From: Lachnospiraceae bacterium
GTDB lineage: Bacteria > Bacillota > Clostridia > Lachnospirales > Lachnospiraceae
Direction: 5' to 3'
Length of the DNA stretch: 43,406 bases
NCBI GenBank assembly: GCA_017482485.1
Contig: JAFUMV010000058.1
Location: 1 to 43,406, forward strand
In this document: positions 8,583-16,907 of the stretch, piece by piece
Position numbering within the stretch: position 1 is the stretch's first letter
Layout: each line of letters opens with the position of its first letter
Notes under the pieces: model-generated
Told to the model about the DNA's origin: nothing
The model's database searches: none
Seen by the model: the letters and a program-made list of their open reading frames with translations, nothing else
Program-made: the position numbers and the translations under genes

Positions 8583-9326
8583 ATGAAATACAGAGATCTG
8601 ATTTTTGATTTATATGGTACACTGGTTGACATTCATACAGATTCGACTTTGCCGGAAGTTTGGGAAAAACTGGCCATTTTTTATGGATTCTATGGTGCTC
8701 ATTATACGGGAGAAGAACTTCGTAAGACGTTTCGGGAGATCACGGCTGAACTGAATGTGCATGCCGGTCAGGCCTATGAATGTTTTCCGGAACTGCAGTT
8801 TGAAGAGATTTTCAAAGCTCTATTCGAAAAAAAAGGAATTTATGAAGATCGGGATGAGCTGGCACTCCATGCGGCGCAGGTATTTCGGATCCTTTCAATG
8901 GAATATTTAAAGCTTTATCCGGGCGTGAAGGAAGCTCTGAAAGCGTTGAAAAAAGACGGACACAGGCTCTGGCTTTTAACCAATGCCCAGAGGGCATTTA
9001 CCGCGTACGAGCTGCGGGCGCTGGATCTGGAGGCGTGCTTTGACGGAATCTATATTTCATCGGATTATGGGTGCCGTAAGCCGGACAGGCGTTTTTTTGA
9101 AGCGCTGATCGACGGGCGGGGGCTGAAGACAACGGAGTGTCTGATGATCGGCAATGATATGACCAATGATATCAAAGGGGCAGCAAACATGGGCATTGAT
9201 ACCATGTATATTCATTCCAACTTAAGTCCCAGGGCGGATGAAAAAGGGACACAGAATTATTGGATGGAAGGCGCAGACTGGAATGAAATACTGAAAGAAT
9301 TACAGAAAATTTGCAAATCGGAATAA
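8583..9326 (+). CDS. HAD-superfamily hydrolase (dehalogenase/YjjG-like subgroup)
   Basis: A 247-residue cytoplasmic HAD hydrolase with an alpha-helical cap between motifs I and II. Motif I is DLYGT (Asp9 nucleophile), motif II LLTNA (Thr133), motif III Lys166 in CRKPD, and motif IV GNDMTND (Asp192, Asp196). Tyr11 stands where phosphatases normally carry the second Asp of DxDGT; 2-haloacid dehalogenases and relatives share this DxYGT form. The substrate cannot be read from sequence: a phosphatase or a dehalogenase are both possible. An AGGA ribosome binding site precedes the ATG by about five bases. It is 57 bases upstream of the response regulator and probably in the same transcript. Confidence 0.85.
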   Translation: MKYRDLIFDLYGTLVDIHTDSTLPEVWEKLAIFYGFYGAHYTGEELRKTFREITAELNVHAGQAYECFPELQFEEIFKALFEKKGIYEDRDELALHAAQVFRILSMEYLKLYPGVKEALKALKKDGHRLWLLTNAQRAFTAYELRALDLEACFDGIYISSDYGCRKPDRRFFEALIDGRGLKTTECLMIGNDMTNDIKGAANMGIDTMYIHSNLSPRADEKGTQNYWMEGADWNEILKELQKICKSE

Positions 9327-9383
9327 AGCGATTGTTTGAGGGAGGATCCTGCCGGCGGTAGGATGAGGAGGAGAGAGCAGAGC

Positions 9384-10931
9384 ATGTATCGTGTTTTGAT
9401 AGTGGATGACGAAAAGATTGAAAGGCAGGGAATCCGTTTCCTGCTTGGGCAGATGAAAGAACCTTTTGAGGTGGAAGAAGCCGTCAATGGCAGGGATGCG
9501 CTGGAATGGCTGCAGACTCACGAAGTGGATATTCTGATGACGGATGTAAAAATGCCTTTCATGAACGGGCTGGAACTTTTGGGACATGTTTCAAAACAGT
9601 TTCCGCAGATGAAGAAAATTGTTTTTTCCGGTTATGGAGAATTTGAATATGCCCGTCAGGCGATGCGCTATGGCGTGGCAGAATACATATTAAAGCCGGT
9701 GAATCCGACAGAGTTTAAAGAATCCATGGAGAAGATTTTAAAGTCTCTGGAAGGACGCCGGGCAGAACAGAAGCAGAAGGAAAGAAGTATTACCTTTTTT
9801 AAGGAATATGTACTGAACGCTGTTTTAAACGGTATGGATCTGAATGAACTGAAAAAGATGACAGAGCAGGATTATTCTCTGGATTTTCTGGACGGTTATC
9901 GGAGAATGATGCTGGTAGAGCTGAATGGTGATTTTTTCGGGAAAAGGGCGGAAGCGGATGTGCTGGATATTCTGGAAAGTCAGGGCGTTGAATTTGATTA
10001 TCTGAATTTAAGCCCCCAGCAGAGTATTTTGTTTTTTACACAGCAGTATCAAAACTGGAAAGAAATCGCACGCAAAATCTGCAGTGCAATTCAGCAAAAC
10101 TGTGAAAACGGATTAAAATGTTATGTGGCGGTTTCTTCCGGAATTCATGAAAGAAATCATCTGGCATCAAGATACCAGGAACTTGAGTTTTTGATGGAAA
10201 ACCGTTTTTACGATCTGGAAAGCAATGTGTATATGGCTGAGAACGAAGCGGAAAATGCGGAGGATGTGCGTCTCGATGATGATACGCTGATTCGGCAGAT
10301 GAAGCAGGATATCCGCGCAAAAGATATTTTGAGTCTGAGAGAACACTGTGACAGACTGTTCCATAATTACAGCAAAAACATAGGATTTTCTCAGGTATAT
10401 GTCAAATTTATGCTGTCCAGTCTGCTGAAGCTTCTTTATGAAGCGCTTCCGGAAAAGACGGATAAAGAGCTGAATGCGGAAATGGACCGGCTTTATCGCA
10501 CAGCGGATCTGTCCAGTATTCGAACGATCATCGAAGATAATATCGATCTTCTGGAAAAAAATTTGCAGAAGGATGCAGGCAGTGTACATCGGGAAGTGGA
10601 AACCGTCAAACGCTATATTTATGCCCATTACGGAGAAGAGCTGAGCATTGAGATGCTGGCAGAGCAGGTTTATCTGGCGCCCAGCTATCTGAGCACTATT
10701 TTTAAAAAGGAAACAGGACAGAACTTAAGCAAGTTCATCAAGGCGTGCCGGATGGAAAAGGCCAGAGACATGCTGGAAAACACATACGAAAAGATTGTAC
10801 AGATCAGTGAGAAGGTGGGCTATCCGAATGTCTCTTATTTTTGTCAGAGCTTCAGGGAATATTTCGGGGTGAGCCCTCAGAAATACAGGGATAAGGGTGA
10901 ATCCTATGAAGAAAATACTGAGCTGGATTAA
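9384..10931 (+). CDS. YesN-type response regulator with AraC-type DNA-binding domain
   Basis: A 515-residue regulator. The N-terminal receiver has Asp8/Asp9, phospho-acceptor Asp54 in MTDVKMP, Ser82 and Lys104 in YILKPV. A middle region of about 270 residues carries no motif I recognise. The last ~105 residues are two helix-turn-helix units of AraC/XylS type, including LAPSYLSTIFKKETG and PNVSYFCQSFREYFG. The ATG at 9384 is chosen over 9336 because it begins the receiver domain exactly and has GAGGAGGAG about ten bases before it. The gene overlaps the histidine kinase by 26 bases, so they form a pair. Given position, the likely target is the maltodextrin transport operon beginning at 12973; this is inference. 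Confidence 0.92.
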   Translation: MYRVLIVDDEKIERQGIRFLLGQMKEPFEVEEAVNGRDALEWLQTHEVDILMTDVKMPFMNGLELLGHVSKQFPQMKKIVFSGYGEFEYARQAMRYGVAEYILKPVNPTEFKESMEKILKSLEGRRAEQKQKERSITFFKEYVLNAVLNGMDLNELKKMTEQDYSLDFLDGYRRMMLVELNGDFFGKRAEADVLDILESQGVEFDYLNLSPQQSILFFTQQYQNWKEIARKICSAIQQNCENGLKCYVAVSSGIHERNHLASRYQELEFLMENRFYDLESNVYMAENEAENAEDVRLDDDTLIRQMKQDIRAKDILSLREHCDRLFHNYSKNIGFSQVYVKFMLSSLLKLLYEALPEKTDKELNAEMDRLYRTADLSSIRTIIEDNIDLLEKNLQKDAGSVHREVETVKRYIYAHYGEELSIEMLAEQVYLAPSYLSTIFKKETGQNLSKFIKACRMEKARDMLENTYEKIVQISEKVGYPNVSYFCQSFREYFGVSPQKYRDKGESYEENTELD

Positions 10932-12630
10932 CGGGCTGAAGCTGCGCTACAAGCTGATTTTATTTTATTCCTGCTTTTGTTTTTTGCCTGTACTGGTTCT
11001 GTTCACCTTCAGTTTCTATCAGATGAGGGATATTATCGGGGACAAGGAACAGATCAATCTGCAGTCCTATCTGTATCAGTCTGTAGCAACGATGGACAGC
11101 AACATGGAGGTGTATGATAATCTTTCTGACTATATTGCTTTTAATCAGAATCTGGTAAAAGCGCTGGAACAGGAATATGAGAGCCCTTATGAACAGTACG
11201 TGCAGCTGACGGAGGTTGTGGATCCGATGCTGCAGTCTTTGAAATATTTTCATACCGATATTACGAGGGAAACCATTTATACGGATAACGGAATGGTCAA
11301 GCATGATACCACAATCGCTCCGCTTTCCGAAATCGCGGGAGAGTGCTGGTACCAGTCCGTACTGCTGACCCAGGGAATCGGCTGGTATGTGGATACCGAA
11401 AATGAGATGGTGTTTTCTGCCAGGACCATGCCCGTGGATACCGGAACAGGGAACCCCTGCATTTTATATATAGAAGTAAATTATGACAAACTTTTTGGAC
11501 CCTATGAACAGACACTCACTTCGGAATATGGTGTTTTCATTACGGATAAGGCAGGACAGGTGATTTATTCCACCAGCCGTTTTTCAGAGGAAAACAGCAA
11601 TTATGCTTTGGATTACGGACAGTTTGTGGAAGAGAAGGTGCGCGCTGCATCCTCGGAGTATACCATTATTTCGGAACAGTCCTCCAAACGAGGATGGACG
11701 GTATGGCTTTACCAGCCGAAAAGCATTGCCGGGAAGGCAATGCGTCCCATTCAGAAAATGGTCATATTGACGGTGCTTCTTTGTATCGGCGGAACGCTGC
11801 TTGCTTATTCTGCAATTTCCAGTCTGATCAGTAAAAGGATTGAGGGACTGACTGCGAGGATGCTTGAAGTTGAGGAAGGAAATCTGGAGGTTGAGGTAAT
11901 CAGCGGAGATAACGATAAGGATGAAATCGGGCTGCTTTACCGGGGATTCGGGAAGATGCTACGTCAGATCCGAACGCTGATCAATGAAGTGTATGTGAGT
12001 AAAATCACGCAGAAGGAATCCGAAATGAAAGCGCTGCAGGCACAGATTAATCCTCACTTTTTATATAATACGCTCTCTTTGATCAACTGGAAAGCGCTGA
12101 CTGCCGGGGAAGAGGACATCAGTAAAATGACGCTGGCCATGTCAACTTTCTATCGGACTGCATTAAATAAAGGAAAGAATACGCTGCGGGTGGAGGATGA
12201 ACTGAAAAACACGCAGGCGTATCTGGAAATTCAGGGAATGATGCACGATCATGATTTTGACTATGAAGTGAATGTGGATCCGGAGATAAGGGATTACGAA
12301 TCTCTGAACCTGATTTTGCAGCCGCTGGTTGAAAATGCGATCATGCATGGAATTGAGCAGAAGACGGACGGGCGCGGACGCATTGTGATCAATGGCTGGA
12401 TGGAGAACGACTGCGTCTGGTTTTCTGTAGAAGATAACGGAATCGGAATGGAAGAAGAGGTAGCGCAGCGTATTCTTACCATGGAATCGAAGGGGTACGG
12501 CGTGCGCAATGTGAATGAGCGGATACAGCTGTTTTACGGAGAAGAATATGCGGTGACCGTGGAGAGCAGAGTGGGTGTGGGCACGAAGATGATGCTGCAC
12601 TTCCCGGCGCGGCGAACCCGGGAGGGGTGA
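10906..12630 (+). CDS. YesM-type membrane sensor histidine kinase
   Basis: A 574-residue kinase with two membrane helices (about 13-38 and 285-308) flanking an extracellular sensing domain of about 245 residues, then a HAMP linker. The His_kinase domain has the phospho-acceptor His384 in QINPHFLYN. The ATPase domain follows with LVENAIMHG (Asn477) and a DNGIGM G-box. It should phosphorylate the YesN-type regulator. The ATG at 10906 has AAGGG eight bases upstream; a GTG at 10897 is the alternative. YesM/YesN pairs in Firmicutes usually answer to extracellular oligosaccharides, often through an ABC binding protein, which suits the adjacent sugar-uptake locus. Confidence 0.92.
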   Translation: MKKILSWINGLKLRYKLILFYSCFCFLPVLVLFTFSFYQMRDIIGDKEQINLQSYLYQSVATMDSNMEVYDNLSDYIAFNQNLVKALEQEYESPYEQYVQLTEVVDPMLQSLKYFHTDITRETIYTDNGMVKHDTTIAPLSEIAGECWYQSVLLTQGIGWYVDTENEMVFSARTMPVDTGTGNPCILYIEVNYDKLFGPYEQTLTSEYGVFITDKAGQVIYSTSRFSEENSNYALDYGQFVEEKVRAASSEYTIISEQSSKRGWTVWLYQPKSIAGKAMRPIQKMVILTVLLCIGGTLLAYSAISSLISKRIEGLTARMLEVEEGNLEVEVISGDNDKDEIGLLYRGFGKMLRQIRTLINEVYVSKITQKESEMKALQAQINPHFLYNTLSLINWKALTAGEEDISKMTLAMSTFYRTALNKGKNTLRVEDELKNTQAYLEIQGMMHDHDFDYEVNVDPEIRDYESLNLILQPLVENAIMHGIEQKTDGRGRIVINGWMENDCVWFSVEDNGIGMEEEVAQRILTMESKGYGVRNVNERIQLFYGEEYAVTVESRVGVGTKMMLHFPARRTREG

Positions 12631-12715
12631 GAAGGCGGCTGAGTGGCGCCTGCGCCTGCGGCGAAGGGCGTGGAAAGGTTTGTGTGGCTTCTCACCACGA
12701 ACGCCGGGCAAGCTC

Positions 12716-12735
12716 AAAAACGCGCAGCGTTTTTT
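12716..12735 (+). terminator. Intrinsic terminator after the YesN/YesM operon
   Basis: AAAAACGC-GCA-GCGTTTTT, an 8-bp stem with a three-base loop running into a T-tract, 86 bases after the kinase stop codon. Confidence 0.65.
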
Positions 12736-12757
12736 CGCTTAGCGGCTGTCACCGCAT

Positions 12758-12823
12758 AAGTCTGAAAAAAGCTAAATCGTTCGGTGAGCAAGCTCCCCGC
12801 CCGGTTTAGCTTTTTTCAGACTT
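12758..12823. terminator. Large hairpin with A/T tracts, probable bidirectional terminator
   Basis: AAGTCTGAAAAAAGCTAAA at 12758-12776 pairs perfectly over 19 bases with 12805-12823. The A6 and T6 runs inside the arms make it usable as a terminator in both directions. The loop holds a small GAGC-AA-GCTC hairpin at 12786-12795. A further pair, GCCGGGCAAG at 12703-12712 with CTTGCCCGGC at 12821-12830, overlaps the right arm and could compete with it. With the previous terminator this fills the first half of the 342-base gap before the binding protein gene. Confidence 0.65.
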
Positions 12824-12862
12824 GCCCGGCTTGTAGCTTTTAAAAAAATTAACATCAATCTA

Positions 12863-12904
12863 AAATTGTTGATATATACAATTTGTCCTCCTGTTGGATA
12901 TAAT
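12863..12904 (+). promoter_or_regulatory. Promoter region of the sugar-binding protein gene, with operator-like palindrome
   Basis: A perfect TATAAT lies at 12899-12904. No good -35 hexamer is found 16-18 bases before it, as is common for activator-dependent promoters. Exactly there sits an inverted repeat, AAATTGT (12863-12869) and ACAATTT (12878-12884) with eight bases between. It may be the site for the YesN-type activator encoded upstream; that assignment is inference. Confidence 0.5.
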
Positions 12905-12921
12905 ATGTGCATAACCGTGAG

Positions 12922-12944
12922 CGACTTGTCTGCAAGACGAGTCG
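12922..12944 (+). other. 5' leader hairpin before the sugar-binding protein gene
   Basis: CGACTTGTCT and AGACGAGTCG pair over ten bases with one T-G wobble and a GCA loop. It lies about ten bases after the expected transcription start and 28 bases before the start codon, so it could stabilise the mRNA 5' end. Confidence 0.55.
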
Positions 12945-12972
12945 GCAATGTGTATAAATAGGAGGAATTATT

Positions 12973-14319
12973 ATGAAACTGAAAAAAGTGACAGCACTGG
13001 CACTTACCGCTGCTATGTGTGCATCCATGATCGGTTGCGGCAGCACAGAAGCTCCTGCAGAATCCGCAGCTCCCGCTGAAAGCGAAGCAGTAACAGAAGC
13101 TGCTACAGAAGCTGCAGAGACAGAAGCAGCAGAAAGCGAAGCTCCCGCAGAAGTTAGAGACGTTACCTTAAAGGTATGGGGACCTCAGGAAGACCAGAGC
13201 GCAGTTGATGGCTATGACAACGGTATTCTGGCTTATATGTGCGATACTTTCAATGAAGCACATCCTGAATGGAACATCACATTCGAATATGGCGTTTGCG
13301 GTGAAGACGTTGCAAAAGACGAAGTTACCAAAGACGTTGATGCAGCAGCAGATGTTTACATGTTCGCTAACGACCAGCTTCCTATCCTGGTTGAATCCGG
13401 CGCTATCGCAGAGCTGGGCGGAACAAACCTGGATGCGATCAAGGCAGCTAACTCTGAATCCATGATGAACACAGTTACATATCAGGGCGGCGTATACGGC
13501 GTACCTTTTGCTTACAACGGCTGGTTCATGTTCTATGACACAAGCAAGTTCACAGAAGACGAAGTAAAAGATCTGGATACAATGCTGGCTAAAGACCTTG
13601 GCGATGACGTTATCAACGTTTGCTTCCCTCTGGGCAACAGCTGGTATATTCCTGCATTCTACTATGGTGTAGGCGGCACAATGTTCGGTGCTGACGGCAC
13701 AGATGGTTCTCAGCCTTGTGACTTCAACGATGAAAAGGGTCTGGCAGTTACTAACTACCTTGTAGATCTGGCAGCTAACGAAAACTTCACAAACCAGGCT
13801 AACGAAGAAGCTGGTAAGGCAATCTCTCTGTTCACAGAAGGCAAGCTTGGCGCATTCTTCACAGGTTCCTGGGATCGTGGTGCTATCGAAGAAGCTCTTG
13901 GCGAAAACTTCGGTTGTGCACAGCTTCCTTCCTTCACCGCTGGTGACCTTCAGGGAACAATGAAGTCCTTCGCAGGTTCCAAGGCTATCGGTGTTAACCC
14001 TACATGTGAAGACATGGATGTAGCAGTTGCTCTGGCTGTATATCTTGGCAGCGCTGAGTGCCAGAAGATCCGCTACGAAGTTCGTGGTGTGGTTCCGCTT
14101 GATTCCACTGGTATCGACGATGTTATGCTGAACGCTATCACAGATACTGTTAACAATACATCTGTTGCACAGCCTCTGGTTTCCGAAATGAACGGCTGGT
14201 GGTCTCCTGCTGAAGCATTCGGTAAAGCGATTGTAGCTGGCGAAGTTACTCATGACAATGCTCAGGAAAAACTTGATACATTCGTTAACAACGTGAATGC
14301 TGGCGGCAGCCTTGAATAA
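12973..14319 (+). CDS. ABC transporter sugar (maltodextrin-type) substrate-binding lipoprotein
   Basis: A 448-residue extracellular solute-binding protein of MalE type. The signal peptide ends in a lipobox with Cys22 (SMIGC), followed by an Ala/Glu/Thr-rich linker to about residue 60 and then the binding domain. It should capture oligosaccharide at the cell surface for the two permeases downstream. AGGAGG lies eight bases before the ATG. Codon use is unlike the neighbours: it strongly favours GCT/GCA, AAC, GAA, GTT and GGC, a sign of very high expression. A strong terminator follows it directly, so the binding protein should be made in excess over the permeases. Maltodextrin as substrate is inferred from the adjacent amylase. 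Confidence 0.88.
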   Translation: MKLKKVTALALTAAMCASMIGCGSTEAPAESAAPAESEAVTEAATEAAETEAAESEAPAEVRDVTLKVWGPQEDQSAVDGYDNGILAYMCDTFNEAHPEWNITFEYGVCGEDVAKDEVTKDVDAAADVYMFANDQLPILVESGAIAELGGTNLDAIKAANSESMMNTVTYQGGVYGVPFAYNGWFMFYDTSKFTEDEVKDLDTMLAKDLGDDVINVCFPLGNSWYIPAFYYGVGGTMFGADGTDGSQPCDFNDEKGLAVTNYLVDLAANENFTNQANEEAGKAISLFTEGKLGAFFTGSWDRGAIEEALGENFGCAQLPSFTAGDLQGTMKSFAGSKAIGVNPTCEDMDVAVALAVYLGSAECQKIRYEVRGVVPLDSTGIDDVMLNAITDTVNNTSVAQPLVSEMNGWWSPAEAFGKAIVAGEVTHDNAQEKLDTFVNNVNAGGSLE

Positions 14320-14339
14320 GCGAAAGCGAAATTGAATGC

Positions 14340-14372
14340 AAAAGCTTCACTAGGAAACTAGTGAAGCTTTTT
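14340..14372 (+). terminator. Intrinsic terminator between binding-protein and permease genes
   Basis: GCTTCACTAG (14344-14353) pairs with CTAGTGAAGC (14358-14367) around a GAAA tetraloop; flanking AAA/TTT extend the stem and a T-tract follows. Partial read-through would set the ratio of binding protein to permease. Confidence 0.85.
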
Positions 14373-14411
14373 CTTAAGCGGCAGGGAAAAATCCTTTCTG
14401 CCGTTTAAGAA
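14371..14411 (+). other. Second hairpin directly after the terminator
   Basis: TTCTTAAGCGGCAG (14371-14384) pairs with CTGCCGTTTAAGAA (14398-14411) over 14 bases with one G-T pair. It starts in the T-tract of the preceding terminator, so the two structures sit in tandem. It could protect the processed 5' or 3' ends of the two mRNA parts. Confidence 0.6.
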
Positions 14412-14453
14412 AACATGTTTATCCGCATAAAAGAGAGGGAAAGGATAAAGACG

Positions 14454-15842
14454 ATGGCAGGTTTAAAAAGAAAGCAGAGAATTGCAGAGTTCCCGGAAGT
14501 TATTCCTGTTACCGAAGCGATTCAAAAAGGTGATATTTTCACAAAGCTGACTTGTCTGATCATGGGCGCCGGAAATTTTGCCAGAAAGCAGATTATTCAG
14601 GGCCTTTTGTTCCTGGCAGCAGAAATCGGTTACATCTGTTTCATGGTTTTCTACGGGGTGGGTGCACTTCATGATTTCATGACACTGGGAACCGAAACAC
14701 AGTCAAAAGTATTTAATGAAGCAAAGCAGATTTATGAATACACAACAGGTGACAACTCTCAGCTGTGCCTGTTATATGGTGTAGTTACTATTTTCGTTAC
14801 AATAGGATTTATTTTGCTTTGGAGAGCTGCAATTCGTTCTTCTTATATCGGACAGCTTGCAGTATCTAAAGGAAACACGCCAATTACATTTGGACAGATT
14901 CTGAAAGAACTCAAGGACAGAAGAATGCATCATCTTCTGATGTCATTCCCGCTTCTTGGTATTGTGATGTTTACGGTTATGCCTCTTATCTTCATGATTC
15001 TGATGGCATTTACCAACTATGACAGAGACCATCTTCCTCCCGGCAAACTGTTTGACTGGGTTGGTCTGGAAAACTTCGGAAGAGTATTGAATGCCGGCGG
15101 CACGCTTGGTATCACCTTCTGGAAGGTATTGGGCTGGACTCTGATCTGGGCATTTTTTGCAACCTTCCTGAACTATATTTTCGGTATCATTCTTGCGCTG
15201 ATCATTAACCGTGACGGTACAAAGTGCAAAAGTATGTGGCGTTTCCTTTTCACATTGACTATTGCCGTACCTCAGTTCGTATCTTTGCTTGTTATGAACA
15301 CCATGCTGCAGGAGCATGGCGTATTCAACCTGATGGCTAAGGAACTGTTCAATGCAGGACCTTTCCCTTTCCTGTCTAATGCTACATGGGCGAGAGTGAC
15401 AGTAATTATCATCAACCTCTGGGTTGGTATTCCGTATACACTGATTTCTGTAACCGGTATTTTGAAAAATATCCCTGCAGAGCTGTATGAGGCAGCTAAG
15501 GTGGACGGTGCTAATGCATTCGTGACTTTCTTTAAAATCACAATGCCTTATATGATGTTCGTTATGACTCCCCAGCTGATTGTTACTTTTACACAGAATA
15601 TTAATAACTTCAACGTTATTTTCCTGCTCACCAACGGCGCGCCTGCGACGGATGAGTATTACAGAGGTACCGCAGGAAAGACAGACCTGCTGGTTACATG
15701 GCTGTATAAGCTGACCATCGATAATAAGGATTACAACCTGGGTGCCGTTATCGGTATTCTGACCTTTATCCTGATGGCTACGCTGTCATTGTTAACCTAC
15801 CGCAATACGGGATCTTATAAGGACGAGGAGGGATTCTCATGA
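14454..15842 (+). CDS. Carbohydrate ABC transporter permease, MalF-like
   Basis: A 462-residue inner-membrane permease of the carbohydrate uptake (CUT1) type. It has an N-terminal extension with two helices before the core domain, as MalF does. The EAA loop that docks the ATPase reads ELYEAAKVDGANAFVTFFKI in the last third. ATG 14454 is preferred to 14415 since AAGGA lies eight bases before it. Its end overlaps the next permease by ATGA. No ATPase gene is present in the locus; Firmicutes often share one MsmX-type ATPase encoded elsewhere. Confidence 0.9.
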   Translation: MAGLKRKQRIAEFPEVIPVTEAIQKGDIFTKLTCLIMGAGNFARKQIIQGLLFLAAEIGYICFMVFYGVGALHDFMTLGTETQSKVFNEAKQIYEYTTGDNSQLCLLYGVVTIFVTIGFILLWRAAIRSSYIGQLAVSKGNTPITFGQILKELKDRRMHHLLMSFPLLGIVMFTVMPLIFMILMAFTNYDRDHLPPGKLFDWVGLENFGRVLNAGGTLGITFWKVLGWTLIWAFFATFLNYIFGIILALIINRDGTKCKSMWRFLFTLTIAVPQFVSLLVMNTMLQEHGVFNLMAKELFNAGPFPFLSNATWARVTVIIINLWVGIPYTLISVTGILKNIPAELYEAAKVDGANAFVTFFKITMPYMMFVMTPQLIVTFTQNINNFNVIFLLTNGAPATDEYYRGTAGKTDLLVTWLYKLTIDNKDYNLGAVIGILTFILMATLSLLTYRNTGSYKDEEGFS

Positions 15843-16711
15843 ATACAACAAAACAGCATTCCGCAAGTGCGAAAAGAAGAGTTACAAATGTGCTTGTGCA
15901 TGTGTTCCTGACAGTTCTTTCCCTGATCTGGATTTTCCCGATTTTCTGGGTGGTGCTTCTTTCCTTCAGAGAACAGAAGGGACAGTATATTACCTCTTTC
16001 TGGCCTGAAAAGTTTACATTGAACAACTATGTGAAACTGTTTACGGATACAGCAATTTTCAATTTCCCCAGATGGTTCATGAACACTCTGTTTGTGGCAA
16101 TCTGCTCCTGTGTCCTGACCACATTCTTTGTACTGGCAGTGTCATACTGTCTGTCCAGACTGCGTTTTAAGATCCGTAAGCCTTACATGAACGTGGCAAT
16201 GATTCTGGGTATGTTCCCCGGTTTCATGTCCATGATCGCAATTTACTACATTCTGAAAGGCTTTGGCCTGACAGAAGGTCCCATGATTTATCTGGCATTG
16301 ATCATGGTTTACTCCGGCGGTGCAGGCTTGAACTTCTTCATTTCCAAGGGATTTTTCGACACTATTCCGAAGGCTCTGGATGAAGCGGCAACAATTGATG
16401 GCGCGACAAAGTGGGATACATTCTCCAAGATCATTATGCCTCTGTCCAAGCCCATCGTAGTGTATACAATCCTGCAGGCATTTATGGCGCCCTGGCTGGA
16501 TTTCGTATTTGCAAAAGTTATTGCCGGTGCAGATCCCCGTTACTACACAGTTGCGATCGGTCTGTACACCATGCTGAACAAGGAAAACATCATGAACTGG
16601 TATGCACCTTTCGCAGCCGGTGCTGTATGTGTTTCCATCCCGATTTCAATTCTGTTCTTATATCTGCAGAGATTCTATGCAGACGGACTGTCTGGTGCGG
16701 TAAAAGGCTGA
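15839..16711 (+). CDS. Carbohydrate ABC transporter permease, MalG-like
   Basis: A 290-residue permease with six membrane helices and an EAA loop, ALDEAATIDGATKWDTFSKI, in the second half. It pairs with the MalF-like protein to form the membrane channel for the oligosaccharide delivered by the binding lipoprotein. It starts within the stop codon of the upstream gene, which implies coupled translation. Length and topology are typical for the family. It is followed by a terminator at 16795. Confidence 0.92.
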   Translation: MNTTKQHSASAKRRVTNVLVHVFLTVLSLIWIFPIFWVVLLSFREQKGQYITSFWPEKFTLNNYVKLFTDTAIFNFPRWFMNTLFVAICSCVLTTFFVLAVSYCLSRLRFKIRKPYMNVAMILGMFPGFMSMIAIYYILKGFGLTEGPMIYLALIMVYSGGAGLNFFISKGFFDTIPKALDEAATIDGATKWDTFSKIIMPLSKPIVVYTILQAFMAPWLDFVFAKVIAGADPRYYTVAIGLYTMLNKENIMNWYAPFAAGAVCVSIPISILFLYLQRFYADGLSGAVKG

Positions 16712-16794
16712 TGTGTTATTGGCATATTTCAGGTATCCATAGGGACGTGTCGGCTATGCCGTTGGCCATTGATATCTGGAAGTGCCGAACAAAA

Positions 16795-16828
16795 GAGAGG
16801 AGGCCCGAAATGGGTTTCCTCTCCTTTT
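16795..16828 (+). terminator. Intrinsic terminator after the permease genes
   Basis: GAGAGGAGGCCC (16795-16806) pairs with GGGTTTCCTCTC (16812-16823), 12 bp with two G-T pairs and a GAAAT loop, followed by CTTTT. The amylase gene begins 80 bases further on, so it may have its own promoter or rely on read-through. Confidence 0.75.
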
Positions 16829-16907
16829 CGCGTTTATGAGAGTGGAAGATGGAATTATTTTGTGCGGACCAAAGATAGGAACCCGCGATAAATGTGGAGA
16901 ATTTATT

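Noticed and set aside
12627-12809. Open frame of 60 codons after the histidine kinase
   Set aside because: It runs through two terminator hairpins and is Arg/Ser-rich without motifs.
13168-14253. Minus-strand open frame of 361 codons opposite the sugar-binding protein
   Set aside because: The strong codon bias of the binding-protein gene avoids codons that give stops on the other strand. The translation is Cys-rich nonsense without motifs.
12973-14319. Horizontal transfer of the sugar-binding protein gene because of its unusual codon use
   Set aside because: Base composition is similar to its neighbours and the bias is towards codons typical of highly expressed clostridial genes. High expression explains it better.
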